Part shown: positions 1 through 8,760 of the stretch, piece after piece
Layout of the letters: the number at the start of each line of letters is the position of its first letter
Numbering within the stretch: position 1 is the first letter of the stretch
Source of the DNA: Actinomycetes bacterium
GTDB taxonomy: Bacteria > Actinomycetota > Acidimicrobiia > Acidimicrobiales > JAAEMS01
NCBI GenBank assembly: GCA_024225275.1
Contig: JAAEMS010000405.1
Span: 1 to 64,000, forward strand
Direction of reading: 5' to 3'
Length of the DNA stretch: 64,000 nucleotides
Notes under the pieces: model-generated
Told to the model about the DNA's origin: nothing
Database searches by the model: none
Seen by the model: only the letters and a program-made list of their open reading frames with translations
Program-made: the position numbers and the translations under genes

Positions 1-785
1 ACACCATCCCCGCGGCCACCGACGGCTACTGGATGGTCGAAGAGGACGGCGCCGTCTACGGCTTCGGGGGTGTCTCGACCATGAGCCCCGGCCTGCCCCC
101 GTTCGGCCACAAGGCTCTGAGCCTCGACACCACCCCCGACGGGCGCGGCCTCTACACCCTGATGTCCGACGGGCGCGTCCAGATCGCGGGCCACGCCACC
201 TGGTTGGGTGAGGCCACCGACCACACAGGCTGGTTCGCCGATGAGGTGCCGGCCAGCATCTCGACCCATCCCAGCGGCACCGGGTACTGGATATTCACCA
301 GCCGGGGTCGGGCCCTGGCCTTCGGCGACGCGAAACACAAGAGCGATCTGGTGGACATCGGTCTGGCCCCGGTCCTGAACGGGCCGGTTGTCGCTTCGGT
401 CCCCACCCCCACCGGCAAGGGCTACTGGATGATCGCGTCCGATGGAGGCGTGTTCGGTTTCGGTGACGCCAAGTTTGCCGGTAGCACCGGTGGGTGGGCG
501 CTCAACCAGCCGGTCGTGGCCATGATTCCCGACCCCGATGGTGGCGGCTACTGGCTGGTGGCAGCCGACGGCGGGATCTTCGCCTTCGACGCCGTGTTCC
601 TGGGCTCGATGGGCAGCCATGACCTCAACCGGCCGATCGTGGGCGGCACCGACTGGGGAGCCGGCTACCTCATGTTGGGCAGCGACGGAGGCATCTTCTC
701 GTTCAGCTCCCGGTCGTTCTTCGGGTCCTTGGGCGCCAATCCGCCCGACACGGCGGTGGTCGACACGGCGACGTTCACCGACTGA
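1..785 (+). CDS. Secreted GYW/DGG-repeat (propeller-like) protein, 5' truncated
   Basis: The reading frame is open from the left edge of the window (frame beginning at base 3) to a TGA at 783-785, so the N-terminus lies outside. The visible 261 or so residues consist of about six repeats of roughly 40 residues, each with a GYW-x-VA/MV core, a short DGG/DGA turn and a GFGD/AFG strand, for example GYWMIASDGGVFGFGDAKF and GYWLVAADGGIFAFDAVF. Such repeats are typical of beta-propeller-like surface proteins often found in many copies in Acidimicrobiia; no enzymatic motif is visible. The last repeats diverge and the protein ends without an anchor or sorting signal. It converges with the iclR-family gene 15 bases downstream. 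The family is clear but the function is unknown. Confidence 0.75.
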   Translation, partial: TIPAATDGYWMVEEDGAVYGFGGVSTMSPGLPPFGHKALSLDTTPDGRGLYTLMSDGRVQIAGHATWLGEATDHTGWFADEVPASISTHPSGTGYWIFTSRGRALAFGDAKHKSDLVDIGLAPVLNGPVVASVPTPTGKGYWMIASDGGVFGFGDAKFAGSTGGWALNQPVVAMIPDPDGGGYWLVAADGGIFAFDAVFLGSMGSHDLNRPIVGGTDWGAGYLMLGSDGGIFSFSSRSFFGSLGANPPDTAVVDTATFTD

Positions 786-800
786 TACGCACCGGGCGCG

Positions 801-1556
801 TCAGCCCGCGCCGATCGAGGCCTCGAGCTCGCCGGCGGCCGCGGTCACTGTCTTCTCGATCTCGGCCCGGGGGCGGTCGCCGGGGAAGCGGTAGCTCGGA
901 GCGAACACCCCGATCGAGCCCACCACGCGGCCGTCGGGCCCGGTGACCATGGCGGCTACGCAGGTGACGTCTTCGGCGAACTCGTCGATGGCCCAGGCAA
1001 ACCCCGAGTCTCCGATCTCGTCGAGCCGGCTCCGGATCAGCTGGGGGTCGGTGACCGTGGTGGGGGTGAACGCGGTGAGGGGTTGGGCCAGGTATCTCCT
1101 CAGCTGCGATGGCGCCCAGTCGGACATGAGGGCGAGCCCGAAAGCGGTGCCGTGAGCGGGGTGGCGATGATCGGTCCAGTCGCCGGCCTCGACGGTGGCC
1201 GGGCCCGAGACCTGGACCAGGTACAGGACATCGTCACCGTCGGTGATGGCCAGAGCAGCCGTCTCGCCGAGCTCGTCCACGATCGGCTGGAGAACCGGGA
1301 GGGCGGTGAGCCGGAGGAGATCCCGGCTGTCGACCGCTCCCGTGGTGAGGGCGGCGATGGTGGGCCCCAGCCGGAACCTTCCTTCGTGATGCTCGAGCGC
1401 GCCCACCGTGACCAGGGCGTGGGCCATGCGGGAGGTTGTGCTCTTGGGTAGTCCGGCCCGGTCGGCCAGGTCGGTGAGCCGCACGGGGCCGGCGGCGGCC
1501 ACGCCCAGGAGGGCGAAGGCCCGGTCGATCGACTGATTGGTACCGGTGGGAGCCAT
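801..1556 (-). CDS. IclR-family transcriptional regulator
   Basis: This 251-residue protein has an N-terminal winged helix-turn-helix (about residues 10-70, including GLPKSTTSRMAHALV as the recognition region) followed by the IclR C-terminal effector-binding domain (about 75-248). Its length is normal for the family. The ATG start at 1556 has a TAGGAT -10 box nine bases upstream, and a repeat of three TGGAAC half-sites lies over the expected -35 region, consistent with autoregulation. It lies downstream of and in the same orientation as the acyl-CoA carboxylase alpha gene, but the 128-bp gap and its own promoter suggest independent transcription. The effector is not deducible; family members commonly sense aromatic or short-chain acid catabolites. 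Confidence 0.9.
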   Translation of the reverse strand: MAPTGTNQSIDRAFALLGVAAAGPVRLTDLADRAGLPKSTTSRMAHALVTVGALEHHEGRFRLGPTIAALTTGAVDSRDLLRLTALPVLQPIVDELGETAALAITDGDDVLYLVQVSGPATVEAGDWTDHRHPAHGTAFGLALMSDWAPSQLRRYLAQPLTAFTPTTVTDPQLIRSRLDEIGDSGFAWAIDEFAEDVTCVAAMVTGPDGRVVGSIGVFAPSYRFPGDRPRAEIEKTVTAAAGELEASIGAG

Positions 1557-1565
1557 GAGTCAGGC

Positions 1566-1571
1566 ATCCTA
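1566..1571 (-). promoter_or_regulatory. -10 box of the iclR-family gene
   Basis: TAGGAT on the minus strand lies 9 nt before the ATG at 1556, giving a near-leaderless transcript. The TANNNT consensus of actinobacterial housekeeping promoters is met; no good -35 is seen. Confidence 0.5.
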
Positions 1572-1585
1572 GGGCTTCTGATGAA

Positions 1586-1608
1586 TGGAACGTTCCAATA
1601 AGTGGAAC
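1586..1608. promoter_or_regulatory. Candidate IclR operator: three TGGAAC half-sites
   Basis: The sequence TGGAAC-GTTCCA forms a perfect 12-bp palindrome (1586-1597), and a third half-site TGGAAC follows after ATAAG (1603-1608), so GTTCCA-N5-TGGAAC is also a perfect inverted repeat. IclR members such as PcaU and PobR are known to bind three repeats arranged as a palindrome plus a direct copy. The site overlaps the -35 region expected for the -10 at 1566-1571, so binding would plausibly repress the regulator's own gene. Confidence 0.6.
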
Positions 1609-1684
1609 TAGCCCGGTCGGAAGGGGCGAGCAGTCCCCGGTGATCGACGTCGATGATGACGGCGGGCCATACACGCCCGCGGCT

Positions 1685-3442
1685 TCACTCGATGACGACG
1701 ACCACATCGCCGGCACCCACGCTGTCGCCGGCACCAACCTTGACCTCGGCGATCTTGCCGGCCTTGTCGGCGTTCAGGTTGTTCTCCATCTTCATGGCCT
1801 CGAGGACACAGACGGCCTGACCGCTCTCGACCTCTTCGCCCACCCCGACCAGGACCTTCACGACGGTCCCCTGCATGGGAGCGACGATCTGGCCCGATCC
1901 GGCTCCGCCGTCCGCGCCACCTCCGGCCGCACGTCTGGGGCGGGTCTTGCCTCCCCCGGCCGCGGGCGCCGCCCCCGCTGACTCGGGCACCCACACGCTG
2001 ACCGCGAAACGCTTGCCGTTGACCTCGACGTCGACGTCGCGTCGAACCTTGGGCTCATCGTCGTCGGTCTCGGTCTCGCCCTTGTCGGCGCTGATCTCGG
2101 ACAGGTCGAGCACTTCTTCGACCCACTTGGTCGAGTGCTCGACGTTCTGGAAGTCGGGGTGCTCGAGGATGGCGATATCGGCCGGGATGGTGGTGGCCAC
2201 ACCCTCGATGTGGAGCTCGCGAAGGGCCCGCAGGGTGCGGGCGATGGCGGTGGGACGGTCCTTGCCCCAGCAGACCAGCTTGCCCACGAGGTTGTCGTAG
2301 TACTGGCTGATCTCGTCGCCCGCTTCGTAGCCGCCGTCGAACCGGGTGCCGTAGCCGTTGGGCAGCCGCAGAGCGGTCAGGGGCCCTGGCGAGGGGAGGA
2401 AGCGCCCACCAGCTGGATCCTCGGCATTGATCCGAACCTCGATGGCCGCACCGGAGATCTCGATGTCGTCCTGGCTGAACGGCAGAGGCTCGCCCGACGC
2501 CACCCGGAGCTGCATCTCGACCAGGTCGACGCCGCTCACGACCTCGGTGACCGGGTGTTCGACCTGGAGACGAGTGTTCATCTCCAGGTAGAAGAACTCG
2601 CCGTTCTCGTAGAGGAACTCGACGGTGCCGGCGTTGACGTAGCCACAGCCCAGAGCAACCTTCACCGCGGCCTCACCCATGGCCCTGCGGGTATCGGGGG
2701 CGAGCCCGGGGGCGGGAGCCTCCTCGATGAGCTTCTGGTGGCGGCGCTGGGCCGAGCAGTCGCGGTCACCCAGGTAGACGCAGTTGCCATGGTTGTCGGC
2801 CAGCACCTGGATCTCGACGTGGCGGGGCTTGGTGAGATACCGCTCTATATAGATCTCGTCGCGGGCGAAGTAGGCGAGAGCCTCACGTTGGGCCGACTCG
2901 ATGGCGGCCTCGATCTCGTCCTCGCCGCCCACGACCTTCATGCCCCGGCCTCCGCCGCCGTAGGCCGCCTTGATGGCGACCGGGTAGCCGTGCTCGGCCC
3001 CGAAGTTGCGTACCTGTTGGGCGTCGGTGATCAGATCGGTCGTGCCCGGCACCCCGTCGACGCCGACCTTCTCGGCGGCCTCGCGGGCGCTGATCTTGTC
3101 GCCCATGACGTCGATGGCCGCCGGCGGCGGGCCGATGAAGGACACGCCCATCTCGGTGATGGTGCGGGCGAAGTCGGCGTTCTCGGAGAAGAAGCCGTAG
3201 CCCGGGTGCACTGCTTGGGCTCCCGAACGCTGGACGGCGTCGACGATGGCATCGGTGTTGAGATAGCTCTCGGCCGCCGTCTGACCCCCAAGGGCGTACG
3301 CCTCGTCGGCGAGGCGAACGTGCAGGGCCTCGCGGTCGAGCTCGCTGTAGACCGCCACGGTGGCGATCCCGAGCTCTTGGCAGGCACGGATGACCCGGAC
3401 GGCGATTTCGCCCCGGTTTGCGATCAAGACCTTTGTAAACAC
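1685..3442 (-). CDS. Acetyl-/propionyl-CoA carboxylase alpha chain (biotin carboxylase + BCCP)
   Basis: This 585-residue protein fuses biotin carboxylase to a C-terminal biotin carrier domain, as in actinobacterial AccA/PccA subunits. The N-terminal domain starts with KVLIANRGEIAVR; the ATP-grasp glycine loop YGGGGRGMK is at residues 161-169; the biotin acceptor is K551 in EAMKMEN, 34 residues from the C-terminus. A low-complexity Ala/Gly linker joins the two parts. It would carboxylate its own biotin using ATP and bicarbonate and pass it to a beta carboxyltransferase, which is not in this window, so the acyl-CoA substrate cannot be assigned. The start is GTG. It is divergent from birA, the ligase that would biotinylate K551, with only 16 bp between the start codons. 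Confidence 0.93.
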   Translation of the reverse strand: MFTKVLIANRGEIAVRVIRACQELGIATVAVYSELDREALHVRLADEAYALGGQTAAESYLNTDAIVDAVQRSGAQAVHPGYGFFSENADFARTITEMGVSFIGPPPAAIDVMGDKISAREAAEKVGVDGVPGTTDLITDAQQVRNFGAEHGYPVAIKAAYGGGGRGMKVVGGEDEIEAAIESAQREALAYFARDEIYIERYLTKPRHVEIQVLADNHGNCVYLGDRDCSAQRRHQKLIEEAPAPGLAPDTRRAMGEAAVKVALGCGYVNAGTVEFLYENGEFFYLEMNTRLQVEHPVTEVVSGVDLVEMQLRVASGEPLPFSQDDIEISGAAIEVRINAEDPAGGRFLPSPGPLTALRLPNGYGTRFDGGYEAGDEISQYYDNLVGKLVCWGKDRPTAIARTLRALRELHIEGVATTIPADIAILEHPDFQNVEHSTKWVEEVLDLSEISADKGETETDDDEPKVRRDVDVEVNGKRFAVSVWVPESAGAAPAAGGGKTRPRRAAGGGADGGAGSGQIVAPMQGTVVKVLVGVGEEVESGQAVCVLEAMKMENNLNADKAGKIAEVKVGAGDSVGAGDVVVVIE

Positions 3443-3446
3443 GCTC

Positions 3447-3452
3447 TATGGT
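3447..3452 (+). promoter_or_regulatory. -10 box of birA
   Basis: TATGGT ends 6 nt before the GTG at 3459, giving a leaderless birA transcript. It sits inside the 16-bp divergent gap; the opposite strand of the same bases reads AACCAT five bases before the carboxylase start, so the two promoters may overlap. Confidence 0.5.
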
Positions 3453-3458
3453 TACCGG

Positions 3459-4250
3459 GTGGAGCTCGCTGACGCCAGATCACGTTTGGTGGCCACCCGG
3501 TTCGGGGCGGTCGAGTGGGTGGTGGAAACCGGTTCTACCAACACTGACTTGATGGACGCGGCAACCCGTGGAGCCCCGGACGGCACCGTCCGGGTGGCCG
3601 ATCACCAGACCGCCGGCCGGGGGCGTCGGGGCCGGCCCTTCGAGGTGCCGCCCGAGGCCGGGCTGCTCAGTTCGGTCCTGCTCCGGCCCCGGCTTCCGAT
3701 AGGGCGCGTCCATCTCCTCACGATGGCCGTGGCCCTCTCGGGCTCTGACGCGGTGGAGAAGGTCTCGGGTCTCGCGCCCCGGCTCAAGTGGCCGAACGAT
3801 CTGGTGGTCGCCCGCCCCGACGGTGACCGCAAGCTGGCCGGCATCCTCGCCGACTCATCGATCCTGAATCACCGGGTCGAGATCGTCGTGGTGGGGATGG
3901 GTCTCAATGTGAACTGGGGGGGCCGATGGCCGGCGGAGCTCCAAGGGTCGGCCATCGCGGTCGACGAGCTGGCCGGGCATCCCATCGACCGGGTCGAACT
4001 GCTTCTCCGATACCTGGTCGCGCTCGACGCCCGACTGACCCAGCTCGAAGACGACGACGGGGTCGAGCTCCTCGCTGAGTACCGGGAGCGGTCGGCCACC
4101 ATCGGCCGCCGGGTGCGGGTCGAGTTGGCGAAGGGTGAGCTGGTGGGTGACGCCGTCGACATCGACGACTCCGGCTCGCTGGTTGTCGAGTCCGACGGCC
4201 ACCGGACCAGGGTCGTCGTCGGTGACGTGATCCATCTGAGGGGCGCCTGA
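3459..4250 (+). CDS. birA: Biotin--[acetyl-CoA-carboxylase] ligase, monofunctional
   Basis: From the GTG at 3459 the protein is 263 residues. It carries the biotinyl-5'-AMP loop GRGRRGR (residues 53-59) and the KWPNDL motif (110-115) of the BPL catalytic domain, followed by a C-terminal SH3-like BPL_C domain. There is no N-terminal helix-turn-helix, so it is a class I ligase that activates biotin with ATP and attaches it to carrier lysines but should not act as a repressor. An upstream in-frame start would extend it antisense into the carboxylase gene; the leaderless -10 at 3447-3452 favours 3459. The usual Trp of GRGRxGRxW is replaced by Phe. Its obvious substrate is the divergent carboxylase alpha chain. 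Confidence 0.92.
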   Translation: MELADARSRLVATRFGAVEWVVETGSTNTDLMDAATRGAPDGTVRVADHQTAGRGRRGRPFEVPPEAGLLSSVLLRPRLPIGRVHLLTMAVALSGSDAVEKVSGLAPRLKWPNDLVVARPDGDRKLAGILADSSILNHRVEIVVVGMGLNVNWGGRWPAELQGSAIAVDELAGHPIDRVELLLRYLVALDARLTQLEDDDGVELLAEYRERSATIGRRVRVELAKGELVGDAVDIDDSGSLVVESDGHRTRVVVGDVIHLRGA

Positions 4251-4305
4251 GCCGGGGGTTCGTTGTTCCGAGGCCGGAGCGGCAGGGGTGGGCCGTTCCG
4301 GGTCC

Positions 4306-5169
4306 CTACGGGTCGACGGTTCGGGCCTCGAGGTTTGCGAAGGCCTCAGCGGCGGCTCGGGTGACGGGGCCGTCGACCTCGGGAAGGGCCCGGCCGTCCA
4401 TGGCGCTGATGGCCTGGACATCGCGGGTCGAGGAGGTCAGGAACGCCTCGGTGATGTCTCCCAGGCGAGACATGGGCACCGCGATCTCGGTGACATCGCT
4501 CGTCTCCAGCACGAGGGCCCGGGTCACACCGGCCAGGCAGCCCGAGTCCAGGGGAGGGGTGACCAACTGGCCATCGAGCACCACGAACACATTGGTGCCC
4601 GTGCCCTCGCACAGCTCGTCGCGGGTGTTGGGGAAGAGGGCCTCGCCGGCGTCGGCCTCATGGGCCCGGGCCAGGGCCAGGACGTTCTCGGCGTAGCTCG
4701 TCGACTTGACCCCGGCCAAGGCCCCCCGCTCGTTGCGGGGCCAGGGGACCGTGATCACCGGCGTCGGCGGCCCGGCGGCCAGCCCCGGCGCGGTAGCGAC
4801 GATCACGGTTGCCGGTCCTTCGGCTCGGCCGCTCCCGAGGGGGGCGAGGCCGCCGGTGAGGGTGAGGCGAAGCTTCCCCTCGGTCACCCCGTCGGCGTCG
4901 ATGACCAACTGCATGGCCCGGCGCAGCTCCTCGTCGGCCACTGGCACCTCGAGACCGATCGCACTGGCCGAACGCTGGAGCCGGGCCAGATGGCGGCCCA
5001 CGGCGAAGGCCCGGCCATCGGTGATCTTGCAGGTCTCGAAAACCCCGTCTCCGGTGGTGAGCCCGTGATCAGAGGCGGTCAGGACGGGGTCGGCGGCCGG
5101 CATCAGCCGCCCGTTGATCCAGACCGTGGGGTTGTACAGCACCTCGGTTGGGGTTGAGTCGGTAGTCAC
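4306..5169 (-). CDS. Class IV PLP aminotransferase (aminodeoxychorismate lyase or branched-chain aminotransferase type)
   Basis: From GTG 5169 the protein is 287 residues of fold-type IV PLP enzyme. The Schiff-base lysine is K155 in GVKSTSYAEN and the cofactor-binding ELCEGTGTNVF motif is around E188. The family includes branched-chain amino acid aminotransferase, D-amino acid aminotransferase and 4-amino-4-deoxychorismate lyase (PabC); the sequence alone does not separate these. No pabA/pabB homologue is visible nearby. A longer frame starting at 5268 exists but would overlap the divergent LCP gene and has a non-conserved N-terminus; the TAGGTT box eight bases before 5169 supports the shorter start. 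Confidence 0.85.
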   Translation of the reverse strand: MTTDSTPTEVLYNPTVWINGRLMPAADPVLTASDHGLTTGDGVFETCKITDGRAFAVGRHLARLQRSASAIGLEVPVADEELRRAMQLVIDADGVTEGKLRLTLTGGLAPLGSGRAEGPATVIVATAPGLAAGPPTPVITVPWPRNERGALAGVKSTSYAENVLALARAHEADAGEALFPNTRDELCEGTGTNVFVVLDGQLVTPPLDSGCLAGVTRALVLETSDVTEIAVPMSRLGDITEAFLTSSTRDVQAISAMDGRALPEVDGPVTRAAAEAFANLEARTVDP

Positions 5170-5177
5170 GGCTGGTG

Positions 5178-5183
5178 AACCTA
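5178..5183 (-). promoter_or_regulatory. -10 box of the class IV aminotransferase gene
   Basis: TAGGTT on the minus strand is 8 nt before GTG 5169, the leaderless spacing seen repeatedly in this window. It is back to back with the LCP promoter. Confidence 0.5.
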
Positions 5184-5214
5184 CAGGGTTCCCGGCGGTG
5201 CGGTCCGGGCCGAC

Positions 5215-5220
5215 TACCGT
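5215..5220 (+). promoter_or_regulatory. -10 box of the LCP gene
   Basis: TACCGT is 8 nt before ATG 5229 and supports that start over the upstream in-frame codon at 5175. Confidence 0.5.
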
Positions 5221-5228
5221 GGCCGCCG

Positions 5229-6434
5229 ATGCTGCCGATTTCGTGGCGGGGCCGGCCCCGTCGCACATGGCCCCAGCGGCTGATCATCGCGGTCAATGTG
5301 GTCGCCGTCTTCGGCGCGCTCGTAGCGGCCTCCAGCATCACTTACGTACACGCCGAGATCCGGGTCATTCCTCGCATCGCCATGGGTGAGAGCATGACCC
5401 CGGTCGACGAGCTGTCGGAAGGATCACCGGTCAATGTTCTCATCGTGGGCGTCGACAGCGCCGCGGGCCTCGACCCCGATGACGACGCCCACGTGAACCG
5501 GGACTCCAACGAGCTCACCGACACCATGATGCTGGTCCGGGCCGACCCGGTGACCGACGAGGTCAAGATCCTGTCGTTCCCCCGCGACCTCTGGGTCGAG
5601 CTGGCCGACGGCAACAGCTCGAAGCTCAATGCCGCGGTGGCCTTTGGGGGCCCACCCCTGCTCATCGAGACGATACGCCAGGAGTTCGCCATCGACGTCA
5701 ATGCTTACGTGGCCGTTGATCTCGCTGGCTTCAAAGCTCTCGTCGACGCCATCGGTGGTGTCGACATGTGGTTCGACCATCCCATGCGGATCAAGTCAGC
5801 TGATCCCCGGGCCACCGAGGTGCCGGCGAAGGTGCTGGTACCCGATGCCGGGTGTGTCGCCTTCGACGGCAGCACGGCGCTCGACTATGTGCGGGCCCGG
5901 GTGATGGAGTTCAAGATCGACGGCCGCTGGCGGGGCCCGACCCTCGACGACGACGCCGGAGACTTCGGCCGCACCCAGCGCCAGCAGGACTTCGTGCGTC
6001 GGCTCATGGGTCGGGCCATCGACAAGGGCGCTCGCAATCCGGTAGTGCTCAATGATCTGATCCGGGTGGCGCAGGACAATGTAACCCTCGACGACAGCCT
6101 CTCGACACGAGACCTCCTGGATCTGGGCCAGCAACTCCGGGCCTTCGACCCCGACGGGCTCGGCATGCACCGCATCCCCACCAAGTACGGGCGCGAGGGC
6201 TCCCAGTCGGTGCTCCGGATCTCCGATGAGGAGGCGGTCGAGGCCATCTTCGCCCTCTTCCGCGATCCTGCTCCCGGTACCGAGATCACCCCGAGCGACA
6301 CCTCGACCCCCTCTGCCACCACTACGGCGACGACACCATCGGCCTCACCCGCCACGACGGTGCCGTCGGGCCCGACCACCACCGTGATCGGGGCGGTGCC
6401 CGGCCCCCCGCCCGAGGGCGTGTCCTGCGGTTGA
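5229..6434 (+). CDS. LytR-CpsA-Psr (LCP) family cell-envelope ligase
   Basis: This 401-residue protein has a short basic cytoplasmic N-terminus, one membrane anchor (about residues 20-42, LIIAVNVVAVFGALVAASSITY), the extracellular LCP domain and a Ser/Thr/Pro-rich tail of about 45 residues. The domain shows NVLIVGVDS, the DTMMLVRADP strand and the catalytic FPRDLWVEL region. LCP enzymes transfer undecaprenyl-linked glycans such as arabinogalactan, teichoic acid or capsule to peptidoglycan. The location at the head of a nucleotide-sugar and glycosyltransferase region suggests that it attaches the polymer made by these genes, but the acceptor and polymer are inferred. The C-terminal threonine-rich tail probably spans the wall. 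Confidence 0.9.
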   Translation: MLPISWRGRPRRTWPQRLIIAVNVVAVFGALVAASSITYVHAEIRVIPRIAMGESMTPVDELSEGSPVNVLIVGVDSAAGLDPDDDAHVNRDSNELTDTMMLVRADPVTDEVKILSFPRDLWVELADGNSSKLNAAVAFGGPPLLIETIRQEFAIDVNAYVAVDLAGFKALVDAIGGVDMWFDHPMRIKSADPRATEVPAKVLVPDAGCVAFDGSTALDYVRARVMEFKIDGRWRGPTLDDDAGDFGRTQRQQDFVRRLMGRAIDKGARNPVVLNDLIRVAQDNVTLDDSLSTRDLLDLGQQLRAFDPDGLGMHRIPTKYGREGSQSVLRISDEEAVEAIFALFRDPAPGTEITPSDTSTPSATTTATTPSASPATTVPSGPTTTVIGAVPGPPPEGVSCG

Positions 6435-6534
6435 CTTGATCCCCGGCGGTACCATCCGATGGAAGAAGAGGCGCGGAATTCAGGCCTGGCTTCCGCGTGC
6501 TCCAGTCCCGCCCAGCTATGGAGTTGTCCCGACC

Positions 6535-7815
6535 ATGAGCAAGATCGCGGTCATTGGTACCGGCTACGTCGGGCTGACCACCGGCGTGTGTTTCGCCCAT
6601 CTCGGCCATGAAGTCATCTGTGCCGACATCGACCCGGAGAAGGTCGACGCTCTGAGCCGGGGCGAGGTGCCTATTCTCGAAGCCGACATCGACCGTCTCC
6701 TGGCCGAAGCGCGCCAGGCCGGTCGGATCCGGTTCGTGCTCGGCGCGACGAACGCGGCCGCCGAGTGTGAGTTCGCTTACCTCTGCGTGCCCACCCCCCA
6801 GGGCGATGACGGCTCGGCCGACCTCAGCTATGTCGAGGCCGCGGCCCGCGAGATTGGGCCGGTGCTCCCCACCGGTGCCGTGGTGGTCAACAAATCGACC
6901 GTGCCGGTGGGATCCACCCGCGTGGTCGAGCGGGCCCTCGGACGTAGCGACATCTCCGTCGTCTCGAACCCCGAGTTCCTCCGCGAAGGCTCAGCCGTAT
7001 CCGATTTCCTGAACCCCGACCGGGTCGTGATCGGCAGCGATCACCAGGACGCCGCCATCCGGGTGGCCTCGCTCTATGTTGGTGTCCCGGCCCCGCTCAT
7101 GGTCACCGATCCGGCGTCGGCCGAGACCATCAAGTACGCCGCCAACGCCTTCCTGGCCACCAAGCTCTCGTTCGTGAACGGGATCGCGGCCGTGTGCGAG
7201 GCCGTCGGCGCCGACGTCAATGACGTCGTGCTCGGCATGGGCTACGACCAGCGCATCGGTCGCGAGTTCCTTCGTCCCGGCCCGGGCTGGGGTGGCTCAT
7301 GCTTCCCGAAGGACACCCGGGCCCTCGCCCGCATCGCCGAGGACGCCGGCTACGACTTCAAGTTTCTCCGCGGGGTGCTCGACCTCAACGACGAGCAGTT
7401 CGAACGGGTGGCGGCCAAGGTGTGCGACATGGTCGGCGAGTCGATCGAGGGTCGGAAGATCGCGGCCTGGGGTCTCACCTTCAAGGCCAACACCGACGAC
7501 CTGCGCGACTCCCCGGCCATCGAGGTGCTCAAGCGGTTGTCGGAACAGGGAGCTTCGATTCGGGCCTTCGATCCGGCCGTCCACGGGCCCGTCGCTGAGC
7601 TCCCCGGCGTCGAGGTCGTGGCCGACCCCTTCCTGGCCGTCGACGACGCCGAGGTCCTCGTGGTCCTCACCGAGTGGGACGAGTTCAAGTGGGTCGACCT
7701 CGACAAGGTGGCCGACCTCATGCGTCGTCGCCAGGTCCTCGATGCTCGGAACCTGCTCGACCGTTCCATGCTCGTGAGGCGGGGCTTCAACTACCGCGGT
7801 ATCGGTCGTTCCTGA
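6535..7815 (+). CDS. ugd: UDP-glucose 6-dehydrogenase
   Basis: The protein is 426 residues and oxidises UDP-glucose to UDP-glucuronate with two NAD+. The N-terminal Rossmann motif is GTGYVGL (8-14), the central helix contains [21 protein letters not shown]-like residues with K210, and the catalytic cysteine is C256 in GGSCFPKD. Length and domain order match Ugd. ATG 6535 begins the conserved [13 protein letters not shown], so the 33 in-frame codons upstream are discarded. Its stop overlaps the start of the downstream UDP-xylose synthase gene by one base (TGATG), so the two consecutive enzymes UDP-Glc to UDP-GlcA to UDP-Xyl are translationally coupled. Confidence 0.95.
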   Translation: MSKIAVIGTGYVGLTTGVCFAHLGHEVICADIDPEKVDALSRGEVPILEADIDRLLAEARQAGRIRFVLGATNAAAECEFAYLCVPTPQGDDGSADLSYVEAAAREIGPVLPTGAVVVNKSTVPVGSTRVVERALGRSDISVVSNPEFLREGSAVSDFLNPDRVVIGSDHQDAAIRVASLYVGVPAPLMVTDPASAETIKYAANAFLATKLSFVNGIAAVCEAVGADVNDVVLGMGYDQRIGREFLRPGPGWGGSCFPKDTRALARIAEDAGYDFKFLRGVLDLNDEQFERVAAKVCDMVGESIEGRKIAAWGLTFKANTDDLRDSPAIEVLKRLSEQGASIRAFDPAVHGPVAELPGVEVVADPFLAVDDAEVLVVLTEWDEFKWVDLDKVADLMRRRQVLDARNLLDRSMLVRRGFNYRGIGRS

Positions 7816-8753
7816 TGGCCCGCATCGTCATCACCGGTGGGGCCGGCTTCCTCGGCTCCCATCTCTCGCGGCGGTTTCTCGACCGCGGTGAGGAGGTCGT
7901 CTGCGTCGACAACCTGTCCACCGGCACCACCGCCAACGTCGAAGAGCTCTTCGGTCTCGACGGCTTCACGTTCGTGAAACACGATGTCAGCAGCTTCGTC
8001 TGGGTGCCGGGACCGGTCGACGCGGTGCTGCACTTCGCCAGCCCGGCCTCGCCCATCGACTATCTCGAGATGCCCATACAGACCCTCAAGGTCGGAAGCC
8101 TCGGCACCCACAACACCCTGGGCCTGGCCAAGGACAAGGATGCCCGCTACTTCCTGGCCTCGACCAGTGAGGTCTACGGTGACCCCGAGGTCCATCCCCA
8201 GCCCGAGTCCTACTGGGGCAACGTGAACCCCATCGGCCCCCGGGGCGTCTACGACGAGGCCAAGCGGTTCGCCGAGGCCATGACGATGGCGTACCACCGC
8301 TTTCACCGCGTCGATGTGCGCATCGTCCGAATCTTCAACACCTATGGCCCCCGTATGCGCCCCGACGACGGTCGGGTCGTGTCGAACTTCCTGGTTCAGG
8401 CCCTCGAGGAACGGCCCCTCACGATCTACGGCGATGGCCAGCAGACCCGCAGCTTCTGCTACGTCGACGACGAGGTGGCCGGCCTGATCGCCCTGCTCGA
8501 CTCCGACGAGGTCGGCCCGGTCAACGTCGGGAACGACGGCGAGTTCACGATGTTGGAACTGGCCGAGGTGGTCCTCGACGTCACCGGCTCAACCAGTGAG
8601 ATCGTCTTCGAGGATCTGCCGGTCGACGACCCCACCCAGCGCCGGCCCGACCTCACAGTGGCCCGCGAGAAGCTGGGCTGGGAGCCCACCGTGGCTCTGG
8701 CCGACGGCCTCGCCCGGACCGCGGAGTACTTCCGTCAGCACCTCGGGATCTAG
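7815..8753 (+). CDS. uxs: UDP-glucuronate decarboxylase (UDP-xylose synthase), extended SDR
   Basis: This 312-residue extended short-chain dehydrogenase has [10 protein letters not shown] (8-17), [19 protein letters not shown] with E119, and the catalytic pair Y146/K150 in YDEAK. The HFASPASP and SEVYGDPxVHPQ segments are characteristic of UDP-glucuronate decarboxylases, which oxidise, decarboxylate and reduce UDP-GlcA to UDP-xylose in the cytoplasm. It immediately follows ugd with a TGATG overlap, so substrate supply is built in. A dTDP-glucose dehydratase is less likely given these motifs. Confidence 0.93.
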   Translation: MARIVITGGAGFLGSHLSRRFLDRGEEVVCVDNLSTGTTANVEELFGLDGFTFVKHDVSSFVWVPGPVDAVLHFASPASPIDYLEMPIQTLKVGSLGTHNTLGLAKDKDARYFLASTSEVYGDPEVHPQPESYWGNVNPIGPRGVYDEAKRFAEAMTMAYHRFHRVDVRIVRIFNTYGPRMRPDDGRVVSNFLVQALEERPLTIYGDGQQTRSFCYVDDEVAGLIALLDSDEVGPVNVGNDGEFTMLELAEVVLDVTGSTSEIVFEDLPVDDPTQRRPDLTVAREKLGWEPTVALADGLARTAEYFRQHLGI

Positions 8754-8760
8754 CCCCGAC

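Noticed and set aside
2135-3472. Long plus-strand frame opposite the carboxylase gene
   Set aside because: Antisense to a clear conserved gene; long spurious frames are expected in GC-rich DNA. The same applies to 12629-14311 and 39732-41357 on the minus strand.
6431-6455. TTGACT/TACCAT promoter for ugd
   Set aside because: The 13-bp spacing is too short for a normal promoter and no better -10 is seen; the promoter of ugd remains unassigned.
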